Below are positions 8,581-18,311 of a stretch of 56,696 bases of DNA, piece after piece. Each line of letters begins with the position of its first letter. Within the stretch, counting starts at the first letter, position 1. The position numbers and the translations under genes are program-made. The DNA comes from Planctomycetota bacterium (GTDB lineage Bacteria > Planctomycetota > Planctomycetia > Gemmatales > Gemmataceae). The DNA is taken from assembly GCA_009920765.1 (NCBI GenBank), contig RFZJ01000015.1, positions 1-56,696 of the forward strand, written 5' to 3'. Below the pieces are notes generated by a model. It saw nothing but the letters and a program-made list of their open reading frames with translations, was not told the DNA's origin and did not search any database.

Positions 8581-11500
8581 TTATTTCAAACTAGCAAGGA
8601 AGGCAATAACATCCAGAAACTCTGCGGGGGAAATGGTTCCAGCCAAGCCTTCTGGCATACTGCTTTGCTTTAATGTCTTGCGTTCTTCGATATCTGCAAC
8701 CTTGATGACCCGTTTCACTTTGCCATCGAAAATCACAACCTCTTCTTTGTTTTCACTTACCAGCAAACCGGTGACAATCTTGCCACTGGAGGTGCTGATC
8801 AGCGTGGAAAGATACTTTTTATCAACATCGGCATTAGGATCGATGATTGATTCCACGAGCTTGTATTTGGTAAGGCGCGTGCCAACTTTCATCATATCCG
8901 GGCCAAAATCCTGGCCTTCGTTAAATACCTTATGGCATGCAAGGCATCCCCTGCGGAAAACCTGCTTGCCGTTTTCAGCATCGCCACCCTTCATATCGGC
9001 AAGAGCCTGCATGGCCTTGTTGCGCTGCTCCAGGGCAGGGGAATCCTTGCCCAGAAGGATCTGCAGGAAGGGAATGACTTGCGCACCTTTCTTGTCGATG
9101 GAGATGACATTATCGAGAAGCTTTTTACCAGCGGGATCATCCTTCGCAAGCTCGCCCTTCAAGTAACCAGTTCTCCAGCCGTTAAGGTTTGCGCCCAAGG
9201 CAGCTTCACCCGTGTATTGGGTGAAGTAGTCTGGGGGATTTTTACGCAGGGATTCAAGCACCGCGGCTGCAGATTCGGTGGTTGAGAAGTAACTAAGGCC
9301 GCGGAGGGCTTCGGTACGGGTCCTGGGATTTTCATCCAAGGATGCTGCTTTTAAGAGATCGAATGCAGAGGGCATATAATCGCGCTCATCTGCAACAATA
9401 CGAGTCGCAGCAGCCTTTGCATTTGCTGTTTTGCAACCCAAAACCTGCTTGACAAGATCCACATCAACCGCATGAAAGCTTTGTTGAATCCACAAGGCCT
9501 CGCAGCACAGTCGATCGTAATCTTTATTGGCTTTATCAAGCTTTGAAACCCATTCTTTAACCAAGGGCAGAACCTCGGAAGCACCATGGGAATGAATTTC
9601 GTTTCGAGCACGGGCACGAGTACGCCATTCGTATTCGCTTAACTGCTTGAGAAGCTCGGGAACGGATTTACCGAATTGGGTTACCGGCTTGAGCAATGGT
9701 TTATCCTTGTAAACCAAGCGGTAGATCCTGCCATGAACATGATCACGGTTGGGATCGCGTTGGCTGTATTGCATATGGCCGATAAGGGGGTTGGCCCAAT
9801 CACCAAACCAAAGGGCGCCATCGGGCCCGATTTGTGGGTCTACCGGCCTGAAATGCTTGTCGGTACTTTTGATAAGGTCGAAAGGAGTCTTGGCATCTTT
9901 GGGGTCATGCCTGACCCGGGTTCCTTTATAACCAGCGCCATCATCGGAAAAAGTCCAACGGGGAATACCGTTCATGTTGATGACGCAAGCATAGATGAAC
10001 TGGCCCTGCACATCATCAGGGAATTGACGGGAGACCAAAAACTCACTGCCAACAACCGGCCTCATGCCCTCGGTTGGGAAGACCGCATTAAGCCCTTTAC
10101 GACCTTGAAACTGCCTGCCCGAAAGGGGTGTATCCCAATGCTGGTTGGCCCCGGTTCCATCACCGCAGAAGCCCTGGCCCCATTCATTGAAAACATAGCA
10201 CCAAGGGTTGCCATAACCGGGGGTAACATAATGACTGATTTTCCAGGTTCTTGGATCAAGCACATAGGCACCCGAGGAACCAAAGTTTCGGAAAGGCCCC
10301 CACGGAGTTTCCACCGTGGTGCTCATCGCAACGCCTTCCAGCATATGTAGCAAGCCGCCGTTGTTTTCCTCGAAGGCACCAACCGTGTGGTGGGTATCTT
10401 CCGTAGCCCATCCATCGAGTACATGAACAACAACATCAGCCTTGTCATCGCCATCGGTATCTTTAAGCCAGATGATGCGGGGCTGATCAACCACAAGGAC
10501 GCCACCGTTGTAAAACTGGAAGCCGGTGGGACAATGCAGTTTATCGTAGAAGACGGTACTTTTATCAGCTTTGCCATCGCCATCGGTATCTTCAAGGATG
10601 ACAAGTTTATCGCTGGGCTTGGGATCGCCTGGCTTCCACAGGGGGTAACTGGGCATGGTGGAAATCCAAAGTCGGCCCTTGTTATCAAAGCTCATCTGCA
10701 CAGGCTTGGCTATTTCAGGAAACTTGGATTCATCCGCAAAGAGCTTGATTTCGTATCCCGGGGGAACCGTGCAAGATTTGATGAGCTGGTCAGGGGGAAG
10801 GATCTTCGGTCCACCTTCCTGATTTTCGCTGTACTTTTGCCTGGGCTCGCCAAACCGGGTGGGGGGATTAAAAAGCTCACCGGTTTTTGAATCATCAACC
10901 TTATCGGAAACCTTTTTACCCTGGGCAATATCCCACACCAGGCGATCGCGAACCGCAGCCATGTTACGGATTTTAAGGTATTCACGCGGGAAGGTCTCGG
11001 TGTCAAAGGTGCGCCTGCCCCCATACACATACCAACCATTCAACATGCGGTAATCCTGCAAGTGAACCCACGATTTATCATTGATGGCCTTGCGAAGCGC
11101 TTCCAGCATGGAAGTATTGCTAAGGGCGGGGTTTGAACTGTTAAACAATCCGGAATCTAAAAGCTGGCCCACGAGCTTGTCCCCGGCTTCATTGACATGG
11201 CAACCATTGATGGTGAACTGGGAACCGGCTTTTTCATCAAATGCCTTGAGGGTGGGGGTGAAGATATCAACGAAGGCGATTTTTCGGGAGTCCGCAACAG
11301 CCTTGGCGGCATCAGCATAAAGCTTCAGGTTCTCATTTTCTTTTTTACCCTCGGGAAGAAGCGAATCACCCGTGGATTCAAAGGCAATGGGGGAGATGAT
11401 TACAAACCTTGGGCTGCTTTTAACATCATCGCGGGCATACTTCTGGGAGTATTCATCAATAAACTTTTCGTAATCCGCCTTGAATTTTTCAACACCAAGA

Positions 11501-11946
11501 GGGCCTGCAAAAGATTCATTGAACCCGAAGAAACACAGGAAAGTATCGGGGTTGAAAGTAAAAAGAGGATCATCCAGCTTGGTGTAATCGTTGGCACGCT
11601 GGCGGTTGCCAACCTCATCCGCGGGCCTGCCAAAGTTCCTGAACACCAATTCTTTTTCAGGAAATCTTGCATGAAGCAAAGTTTCGAAATGACCAAAAAG
11701 ATTCATGCGTTCTGCGGTGGAATTTCCAACAAGGGCAATCCGCTCACCTTTAATGAATTGCAAAGGCAGGGTGCTTGGGGAAAGCTCTGCTTTCCTGGGC
11801 CTGGGACCGGCCTTTAGCAAATCCTTATTATCCACCCCCGAACCCTTTAAAGGTTCTTTTTTCTTTTGTGCCGAGGCAATGCTGCTCATCGCAAACATTG
11901 CAGAAATAATTGCAACACAAACCACCAGCCGATTTACATACTTCAT
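8581..11946 (-). CDS. PVC-type haem-binding CxxCH protein: SGNH-like + membrane-bound dehydrogenase + cytochrome c domains
   Basis: This 1121-residue exported protein (hydrophobic signal, residues about 8-27, ending ASAQ) combines several planctomycete modules. Residues about 60-270 resemble an SGNH/GDSL hydrolase domain (LVGNSTAERM, FGFNESFAGP, a final CHVNEAGD). Residues about 395-745 match the Pirellula/Verrucomicrobium 'membrane-bound dehydrogenase' beta-propeller domain (PPGYEIKLFA, LEDTDGDGKAD, PTGFQFYNGGV). A helical HEAT-like stretch follows (about 760-980), then a c-type cytochrome domain with CLACH at 1001-1005 and the planctomycete C-terminal haem-domain pattern. It probably oxidises a sugar or polyol outside the cytoplasm and passes electrons through its haem, but substrate and activity are not shown. 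It is a single-gene unit with its own terminator. Confidence 0.88.
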   Translation of the reverse strand: MKYVNRLVVCVAIISAMFAMSSIASAQKKKEPLKGSGVDNKDLLKAGPRPRKAELSPSTLPLQFIKGERIALVGNSTAERMNLFGHFETLLHARFPEKELVFRNFGRPADEVGNRQRANDYTKLDDPLFTFNPDTFLCFFGFNESFAGPLGVEKFKADYEKFIDEYSQKYARDDVKSSPRFVIISPIAFESTGDSLLPEGKKENENLKLYADAAKAVADSRKIAFVDIFTPTLKAFDEKAGSQFTINGCHVNEAGDKLVGQLLDSGLFNSSNPALSNTSMLEALRKAINDKSWVHLQDYRMLNGWYVYGGRRTFDTETFPREYLKIRNMAAVRDRLVWDIAQGKKVSDKVDDSKTGELFNPPTRFGEPRQKYSENQEGGPKILPPDQLIKSCTVPPGYEIKLFADESKFPEIAKPVQMSFDNKGRLWISTMPSYPLWKPGDPKPSDKLVILEDTDGDGKADKSTVFYDKLHCPTGFQFYNGGVLVVDQPRIIWLKDTDGDDKADVVVHVLDGWATEDTHHTVGAFEENNGGLLHMLEGVAMSTTVETPWGPFRNFGSSGAYVLDPRTWKISHYVTPGYGNPWCYVFNEWGQGFCGDGTGANQHWDTPLSGRQFQGRKGLNAVFPTEGMRPVVGSEFLVSRQFPDDVQGQFIYACVINMNGIPRWTFSDDGAGYKGTRVRHDPKDAKTPFDLIKSTDKHFRPVDPQIGPDGALWFGDWANPLIGHMQYSQRDPNRDHVHGRIYRLVYKDKPLLKPVTQFGKSVPELLKQLSEYEWRTRARARNEIHSHGASEVLPLVKEWVSKLDKANKDYDRLCCEALWIQQSFHAVDVDLVKQVLGCKTANAKAAATRIVADERDYMPSAFDLLKAASLDENPRTRTEALRGLSYFSTTESAAAVLESLRKNPPDYFTQYTGEAALGANLNGWRTGYLKGELAKDDPAGKKLLDNVISIDKKGAQVIPFLQILLGKDSPALEQRNKAMQALADMKGGDAENGKQVFRRGCLACHKVFNEGQDFGPDMMKVGTRLTKYKLVESIIDPNADVDKKYLSTLISTSSGKIVTGLLVSENKEEVVIFDGKVKRVIKVADIEERKTLKQSSMPEGLAGTISPAEFLDVIAFLASLK

Positions 11947-12154
11947 TTAAAGCTCCATGAATCAAATCAAATAGGCATACCATGGACTAGTATAATCATA
12001 TTTTCCCCATTGAACCAGCATGGAAGCGGAAAGATTGACAGAAAAACCACACGATTCCCATTCCCCCATCCAGCCTGATCAACACTTGTTATTGGAATTA
12101 CTTTACTCGCCTTTTGCCAGGGATTAAACTTGATCCCAAAGCGGCTTATTACAA

Positions 12155-12943
12155 ATGAGGCAGATGATGAACATCAAAAACAATTTCTCATTCATGTTAT
12201 TTTTGGGCTGCATAAGTTCCCTGGCTGCCCAGGAATCCAAACTTGAAAAGGAAGTGGCCATTGATCTGGGCAAGGGCCTTAAAATCGAAATGGTGTTGAT
12301 CCCCGCAGGAAAGTTTCAGATGGGGGCGCCTGAATCAGAAAAAAATTATTCCGCAAACGAAAAACTTCACGAAGTGGCTTTGACCAAATCTTTTTACATG
12401 GGAAAATACGAAGTCACCCAGCAACAATGGGAATCAGTGATGAAAAACAATCCAAGCACCGAGAAAGGGGAAAAGCTGCCCGTAACTGATGTGTCTTGGG
12501 AGGATGCTCAAAACTTCATCGAAAAGCTGAATACCCTCACCAAAAAAAACTTCCGCCTTCCCTCGGAAGCTGAATGGGAGTATTCATGCAGGGCCAACAC
12601 CAAAACCAGTTACCATTTTGGCGAAACCCTCACCCCTGCAAATGCAAATTATGTCGACTCCAAGCATGGTACCCCCATTGAAGTGGGCTTTTACAAGCCC
12701 AATGGCTTCGGGCTTTACGATATGCATGGAAATGTCTGGGAGTGGTGCAATGATTTTTTTGGCGATTACCCCGATGGCAAAACGACCGACCCCAAAGGCC
12801 CGGAAGATGGCGAATTTCGAATCATCCGGGGCGGTGGCTTTGATGCTGTCACCAGGCTGCGTGCAGCTTTTCGTAATTTTTCATCCCCAACGGATCAGAC
12901 CAAAAGCATTGGCTTCCGCCTGGTGATTTCCAATGAAAATTAA
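12155..12943 (+). CDS. Exported SUMF1/FGE-like domain protein
   Basis: The 262-residue protein has a signal peptide (hydrophobic residues about 12-24, then AAQES) and a complete formylglycine-generating-enzyme-like domain: VLIPAGKFQMGAP, YEVTQQQWESVM, PVTDVSWEDAQNF, RLPSEAEWEYSCR, GLYDMHGNVWEWC and RGGGFD, ending SIGFRLV. The paired active-site cysteines of true sulfatase-modifying enzymes near the C-terminus are not seen, so a binding or structural role is more likely than formylglycine synthesis. The annotated start could instead be one of the Met codons at residues 4 or 5. It precedes the candidate selenoprotein by 158 bases on the same strand. Confidence 0.85.
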   Translation: MRQMMNIKNNFSFMLFLGCISSLAAQESKLEKEVAIDLGKGLKIEMVLIPAGKFQMGAPESEKNYSANEKLHEVALTKSFYMGKYEVTQQQWESVMKNNPSTEKGEKLPVTDVSWEDAQNFIEKLNTLTKKNFRLPSEAEWEYSCRANTKTSYHFGETLTPANANYVDSKHGTPIEVGFYKPNGFGLYDMHGNVWEWCNDFFGDYPDGKTTDPKGPEDGEFRIIRGGGFDAVTRLRAAFRNFSSPTDQTKSIGFRLVISNEN

Positions 12944-13101
12944 ACTTCACCCGCGCCCATTCATCAGAACCCGGCACGCAATCATTTTTACTTGACTCGC
13001 CCTGCCTTGAGGTCATACTGGGCCCAATGGATCAACCAGGGATTGAATCAGGAATCAGCAGGAACACTTAACCATATAAAACCGACCACGGGAGATATAA
13101 A

Positions 13102-14352
13102 ATGCGATTAAATTTGGCCTTGTGCCTGGGATTAGCCTTGGGATTAACCCATGGCAAGGCTTCCGAGCCAGTCAAGCCTGAGCAATTTGGAAAATTACAT
13201 TCACTTATCAAGCCAAACGCAGGCGAGGAAAAATTCATGGAGATTCCCTGGATGATTGATCTCTGGGAAGCCAGGAAAAAAGCCGCTTCTGAGGATAAAC
13301 CAATCTTACTTTGGGAGATGGATGGGCACCCGCTTGGCTGCGTCTGAAACAATGGTGTCGTGGGCCGTGAGCTCACTTTTGCAGATGCGAAAATCATTGA
13401 ACTTGTAAACAAGAATTTTGTACCTGTCGCAATGGACGACTGGTTTCAGCGTCGCAGGCAGGATGCCGAGGGGGATTTCTTTCGAAAGGTTGCAGACCAA
13501 GGGCCACGCAAGGGCCAGGGTGGTGGTACCCGTCAGGGAATTTACGCATTTACAGCCGATGGCAAACTCCTGCAGTATCGCAACAGCCAGGATCCTGAGG
13601 TAATGCGTGCATTTTTATTAAACGCCCTAAAATCATGGGGAACCTTATCGCCCGCAGACCGAAGTGCTGCCAGGGCCGGTATTCCCGAGTTGAAAAAAAT
13701 CGATCCAAGGTATGTGCCGACCTTGGCCAAAGACACCTTGATAGTGAATGTTCATGCACGAATTCTTGAAAAGGAAAATGATTTTTTCTGCCATGGCACC
13801 TGCAAATTTCCGGGTGGACAAAGGGCCTCCCATGATCATTTGTGGATCCGTGAAACCGAATGGCAGGCATTGCTGCCCAAAAGCCCACAGATCGGCCAGG
13901 AAATTGAAATACCCGCAAACCTAACTTACAGGCTGTTGCGTTTTCACTTGATCGACAATACCCGCGGGGAACCGCCTATGTGGTCTCGCAACGAAGTGCG
14001 TAAAGCGGAATTAAAACTCGCAGTCTCAGAAATTATCAAGGATGAAGTCCGACTGAAACTAACAGGGGCAATCTTACTATCCACGGATGCGGATGAAAAA
14101 ATTGCGAAACGCGGTTACGATGCATCGATGCTTGGCGAAATATGCTACGAATCATCAAAAAGGAAAATCGTAAAGTTTAATGCCGTGGTAATGGGCGAGC
14201 ACTGGGGGGAAGGAACCTACACGGGTGGTTCGCGCCCGGGCCGTGCACCCCTTGGTATCGCTTTAGAGTTGGCAGATCCCTCCAAACAGGCAGACAGGGT
14301 ACCACCGCAGGCAATTCGTGAAACATCGGGATACTACGAGGCGGGCAAATAA
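13102..14352 (+). CDS. Candidate selenoprotein: exported thioredoxin-fold-like protein with in-frame UGA at codon 82
   Basis: A good ribosome-binding site (GGGAG, about 7 bases before the ATG) and signal peptide start an ORF that meets one TGA at 13345-13347 and then stays open in the same frame to a TAA at 14352, 416 residues in all. The residues either side read DGHPLGCV-(TGA)-NNGVVGREL, followed by a VNKNFVPVAMDDW segment typical of the end of a thioredoxin-like domain, so the TGA would place selenocysteine in a C-x-U redox pair. The region before (WMIDLWEARKKAASEDKPILLWE) also fits a thioredoxin_7-like start. A stem-loop just after the TGA fits a bacterial SECIS. Residues about 200-416 form a second domain I do not recognise, containing an FCHGTC motif. 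Alternatives are a nonsense mutation, a sequencing error, or two genes (a GTG at 13360). TGA is used as an ordinary stop in other genes here, so it is not reassigned genome-wide. Confidence 0.6.
13345..13376 (+). promoter_or_regulatory. Putative bacterial SECIS element after the in-frame UGA
   Basis: After the TGA (13345-13347) come 12 unpaired bases, then GTGGGC (13360-13365) pairing with GCTCAC (13371-13376), one G-U wobble, around a 5-base loop CGTGA (13366-13370). The loop begins 18 bases after the TGA and has G in its second position. Both fit the published general shape of bacterial SECIS elements as I recall it. The stem is only 6 bp, so it needs a proper search. Confidence 0.5.
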
Positions 14353-14371
14353 AAGCCGTCAAACCTTTTGT

Positions 14372-15634
14372 TTAAACGGAAAAATCAAGCCCCTTGAGGG
14401 TGCCCGTGCTTGATCCGAATTTATCCGCATTGATGCCCAAACGCTGCAACATGCTGACATAAAGATTAGACAAGGGCGGTGGATTGGCAGGATCGAATGC
14501 CAGATGCTGACCATGCTTGAATCCGCCACCCGCAAGAATGACGGGCAGATTCCTGGTCGAGTGATTGCTGGCATTACCCAGGTTACTGCTGAAAAATACG
14601 CAAGTGCGATCAAGCAAATTGGAATCCTGCTCCCTGGTATCCCTGAGTTTGGCCAGGAATGCAGCGAAAGTTTTCATTTTTTCAAGTTCAACAACTTTTA
14701 GCTGGGCTATTTTTGCCGGGTCTTGGCCATGATGCGAAAGATCATGGTGCCCCAAACTCACCCCCGGAATCGGTGGCACCAAGCTGGTTCCCAAAAGAAG
14801 CATGGTGACCAGGCGGGACGAATCAGTTTGCAAGGCCAGGTGGACGAGATCAAACATCAACCTTGCCTTGCCAGCTACATCTGCCCCATTGGCTATGTTT
14901 ATTGGCTGTTTTGCATCAACCTTGGGTTTTGGCTTCCGGGACCATTCTTCAGCAATGGCAAGATTTTGCTCCAACTCGCGAACACTGGTGAAATATTCAT
15001 CCAACTTGGACTTATCAAGCCTACCCAGCACTGGAGTCATTGCTTTTGCCTGCTCTGAAACCGAATCCAGAATACTACGCCCATCGCGAAGCCTTTGGAT
15101 TTGCGATTGAACTTCGTCCGGGCGACCTTCCAGGAAAAGCTTTGCGAAAACACTGGAGGGAAAACTATCGGAAGGCACGATGGCGCCACTGCGTGTCCAA
15201 GATAGGCTGAAGCCCTCGCAAGAAAGCGCAAGGCTGGGGAAGCGGGTTTTCCCACCAATAAACGAAGCAGCATATTGGTCAAGGGAAATGGAATTACGAA
15301 AACCAGCCCTGCGTTCCGGGTGGGGCGCAGCAGTAAGAAAACTATAAATGGAATCATGACTGGAGCCCACATCCGGGTGCGAAAGTCCGGAAACCACCGT
15401 GAAATCATTCTTGAAGGGGGCCAAGGTCCCAAGATAAGGCGAAGGAGTGTAATCTTTACCAATTTCGCTGGGGAAGAAGTTGGCAGGGTGCAAACTTAAC
15501 GGGGTACAAATACACACCATACGCCTGGGTATGCTAGCTGCAGGGTTTTGAGCAAAAGCTTCCAGCCAAGGCAGGGAAAGGGTAACGCCCGTGGCCTTGA
15601 GGAAATTCCTGCGTGTGGATTTGGGGTTCATCAT
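14372..15634 (-). CDS. DUF1552 family Tat-exported protein
   Basis: The 420-residue protein has a twin-arginine signal (TRRNFLK at residues 7-13, LSLPWLEAF following) and the DUF1552 pattern: PRRMVCICTPLSLHP, GLSHPDVGSSHDSIYSFLT, SLDQYAASFIG, LGHHDLSHHG and a C-terminal NLYVSMLQRLGI. In planctomycetes this family is almost always encoded beside a DUF1592-type haem protein, as here (14 bases separate them). The two probably work together outside the cytoplasm; biochemical function is unknown. Its end faces the end of the candidate selenoprotein gene, 19 bases away. Confidence 0.9.
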   Translation of the reverse strand: MMNPKSTRRNFLKATGVTLSLPWLEAFAQNPAASIPRRMVCICTPLSLHPANFFPSEIGKDYTPSPYLGTLAPFKNDFTVVSGLSHPDVGSSHDSIYSFLTAAPHPERRAGFRNSISLDQYAASFIGGKTRFPSLALSCEGFSLSWTRSGAIVPSDSFPSSVFAKLFLEGRPDEVQSQIQRLRDGRSILDSVSEQAKAMTPVLGRLDKSKLDEYFTSVRELEQNLAIAEEWSRKPKPKVDAKQPINIANGADVAGKARLMFDLVHLALQTDSSRLVTMLLLGTSLVPPIPGVSLGHHDLSHHGQDPAKIAQLKVVELEKMKTFAAFLAKLRDTREQDSNLLDRTCVFFSSNLGNASNHSTRNLPVILAGGGFKHGQHLAFDPANPPPLSNLYVSMLQRLGINADKFGSSTGTLKGLDFSV

Positions 15635-15648
15635 ATTGATTCCTTGAC

Positions 15649-18042
15649 TTATTTATTGAGGAAGAAATCACTTGAAGTAATTTCGTGAACCAGTGATTTT
15701 AAACCATAATTACCCTTGCGAATCTTTGCCACTATCGCCTCGATTCCCGGCTGGTCCGTTGGTTGGGGAATCGAACCCGTGGCATAAATAACAAGGCGTT
15801 CGGCAAGAGCCCGTGCAATTTGATCCTTATCGGCAAGCAGCAGGGCCTTTAATTCATCAATGTCCTTAAAGGCACGGCCATCGGCAAGAACATCTGCAGG
15901 GTCAACCTTTCGCCCCTTACGGAAGTTGGCAGGCCTGCCATCAAGGACATAATGCTCACGCCAACCTCCTATTACATCAAAACTTTCCAAGGCAAATCCA
16001 GGGGGATCGATCCTGGCATGGCACGAGGCGCAAGACCCTGTGGATCTGTGCTTGGCAAGCTGCTCTCGAATGGTAGTTGCCCCGCGAATATCTGGTTCCA
16101 CCGCTGCTATTCCTTCTGGAGGCCTGGGTGGTGGCGTACCCAGAATTCGTTCTAGCACCCAGGTACCGCGGAGAATCGGAGATGTATAGGTGCCATTTGC
16201 AGTTACTTTTAAAACACTAGCCATGGTAAGTAAACCTCCGCGATGGCTATCCTTTGGAAGCATGACTTTACGAAACTCCCAACCATCCACACCTGGAATG
16301 TTGTAGTGCCTGGCAAGCCTGCCATTAAGCATGGAAAAATCTGAAGACACAAAATTGGTGATGCTTAAATCATTTTTCAAGACTTCATTAAAGAAGAGGT
16401 AGGTCTCGCGAAGCATGGAAGCCTTGAGCATATCATCGTAATGGGGATAAATGATATGGCTTGGAATGGTGGCATCTATTTCACGCAGGTTAAGCCATTG
16501 CCCTACAAAGTTTTCTGTAAATGAAGAGGCCTTCGGGCTCTTAAGCATACGGTCGACTTGATCATGCAGGACTTTGGGATCGCTCAACTTTTTCTGTTGC
16601 GCAAGTTCGAAAAGCTCATCGTCAGGCATGGTGCTCCAAAGAAAATAAGACAGCCTGCTTGCGATTGCAAAGTCGTCAAGTTTCCCAGGCTTTTCCTGAA
16701 GAAAGAGGAAGTCTTTGGAAACCATGATTGCCATGAGTCCCACCCGGACAGCTTGTTCGAATGAATATTTTTCAGCCAGGCGGGCTTTTACAAGAACCAG
16801 GTAAGGCAATACATCCTTATCTGAAACGGATCTACGAAAAGCCTTGCGTGCAAAATCACGAAGAATCCTCGCCGCATCATTTTCAGGATCATTGGATGTA
16901 ACTTCAACTCGTTTGCTGAGGTTATAAATAGGGGAGGGTTTGGCAGGAAGATCGCCAAGGATACGGCGATGACTCGGGGGTGGCCAAGAATCATAAAGGG
17001 GCCCTTCAACCTCGACCCAATGAACAGCAAGACCCGGGCCTTCATAGGAGTCGGCACCAACCTTGTGCACAGCCTGGGCACTTGCAAGGCCGTAAGGAAG
17101 AATTCGAATGGTGCCACGCGGTTCAAGTTCCTGGGTGAATTCAAGTATGGTGGGTTTATCTGAGGGAGCATCAAAATAGCCCACCAGGTTGTTATTCCCT
17201 GTCATTCCCATCACACCTGCATCGATGCGAAACACCACAGGCTTGCCCTGGCTTTGAAACCCAGAAGTTGAAACACGAAATTTATACTTACCCCTGTCAG
17301 CAGGATAAAAAGAAGACAAGGTGACCGCCTGCCAGGCAGAAGAAGAAAAACAAATCACAGTCCCATCATCGTGATGACGAAAAACTTTTTCCGTGGTGCT
17401 TTTGACAGGGTGCATTTCCCTGAGGCTGTATTGTTTCTTGAATATTGGGGGCTGGGGCGAATTGGCAATTGCAATTTTCAAACCCTTATCAGCACCTTCC
17501 AGATATTTGTCCATCAAGAAAGATGAAGTATGCAAGGCTTCTCCAATGTTGTCAAAACCATTGGAGGAACCATCCTGGGGCAACATACCACGCAGTTCAA
17601 CGGGCACACCAAGAAGATCGCGCATGGTGTTTTCATATTCAATGTTGTTGAGCCTGCGTAAAACAACCCTGCCTTCTTTTAACCGCTGTACATCAGCAAC
17701 CCTTGCATTAAAATTAATCCAATCAAAAACAGAAAGAGCTTCTTTTTCCGTTAATTTATTTCTTTCCTTGGGTGGCATCTCGCCTGATTTAATCTTTTTG
17801 AAAACCAACTGCCAGGCATCACGGTTGGAACGATCCTCAAAATTTGAGGTAAGTTGGTCAAGCTTAAAATTACCCCCTGGCTTTTCAGAAGAACCTGAAT
17901 GACAGGTATAGCAATGGGTTTTAAAAGTGGCCAAAACTCCGGCATCTATTGGCTGCAATACGGCACGGTCAGGCTCACCTGCAAATATCACGCAACAAGG
18001 AACCAATAAAAGTAAAACCAAAGGTATGACTTTAAACCACAT
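15649..18042 (-). CDS. DUF1587/1595/1592/1588/1585 protein with N-terminal planctomycete cytochrome domain
   Basis: This protein of about 797 residues has, after a signal segment (VIPLVLLLLVPCCV), a haem-binding CYTCH motif about 45 residues in, then the domain series known as PSCyt1-like, DUF1587 (LRRLNNIEYENTMRDLLGV), DUF1595 (FARKAFRRSVSD), DUF1592 (SRLSYFLWSTMPDDEL), DUF1588 (HRGGLLTMASVL, SCASCHARIDPPGFALE with a second CxxCH) and DUF1585. I chose the ATG at 18042; the frame is open to a TTG at 18102, which would put 20 non-signal-like residues first. It is the upstream member of a two-gene operon with the DUF1552 gene. A role in periplasmic redox chemistry is inferred from the haem motifs. 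Confidence 0.9.
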   Translation of the reverse strand: MWFKVIPLVLLLLVPCCVIFAGEPDRAVLQPIDAGVLATFKTHCYTCHSGSSEKPGGNFKLDQLTSNFEDRSNRDAWQLVFKKIKSGEMPPKERNKLTEKEALSVFDWINFNARVADVQRLKEGRVVLRRLNNIEYENTMRDLLGVPVELRGMLPQDGSSNGFDNIGEALHTSSFLMDKYLEGADKGLKIAIANSPQPPIFKKQYSLREMHPVKSTTEKVFRHHDDGTVICFSSSAWQAVTLSSFYPADRGKYKFRVSTSGFQSQGKPVVFRIDAGVMGMTGNNNLVGYFDAPSDKPTILEFTQELEPRGTIRILPYGLASAQAVHKVGADSYEGPGLAVHWVEVEGPLYDSWPPPSHRRILGDLPAKPSPIYNLSKRVEVTSNDPENDAARILRDFARKAFRRSVSDKDVLPYLVLVKARLAEKYSFEQAVRVGLMAIMVSKDFLFLQEKPGKLDDFAIASRLSYFLWSTMPDDELFELAQQKKLSDPKVLHDQVDRMLKSPKASSFTENFVGQWLNLREIDATIPSHIIYPHYDDMLKASMLRETYLFFNEVLKNDLSITNFVSSDFSMLNGRLARHYNIPGVDGWEFRKVMLPKDSHRGGLLTMASVLKVTANGTYTSPILRGTWVLERILGTPPPRPPEGIAAVEPDIRGATTIREQLAKHRSTGSCASCHARIDPPGFALESFDVIGGWREHYVLDGRPANFRKGRKVDPADVLADGRAFKDIDELKALLLADKDQIARALAERLVIYATGSIPQPTDQPGIEAIVAKIRKGNYGLKSLVHEITSSDFFLNK

Positions 18043-18311
18043 TATGCAAATTCGAGCCACGGGATATTTAATAAGAGAACCCTCTTCAACCAACAGATTC
18101 AAAAAAAGATCATCAAAAAGAAATATTTTCAGTATTTAATTATCAACAACAGAGGCAAATGCTGCAAGAAATAAACCCCAATCGATTTGAAAAAGGAACT
18201 AATTTCATTTCAATAATTGAACCTGAAATAGAAAAAAATCCGGAACTCTGGCTGTTGAAAATGGTTAAATTAAAGATGGCGGATGAATTCTTTATTCCAA
18301 TGAGGTGAAAC

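Noticed and set aside
9676..10350. Plus-strand ORFs within the PVC-type dehydrogenase gene
   Set aside because: Shadows of the strongly conserved minus-strand protein; no motif or ribosome-binding site.
13102..14352. Two separate genes split at 13345, or genome-wide reassignment of TGA
   Set aside because: The second half lacks a signal and its GTG lies 12 bases after the TGA in the same frame; reassignment is excluded because TGA ends several other genes here, for example hemX and the ATP-grasp gene.
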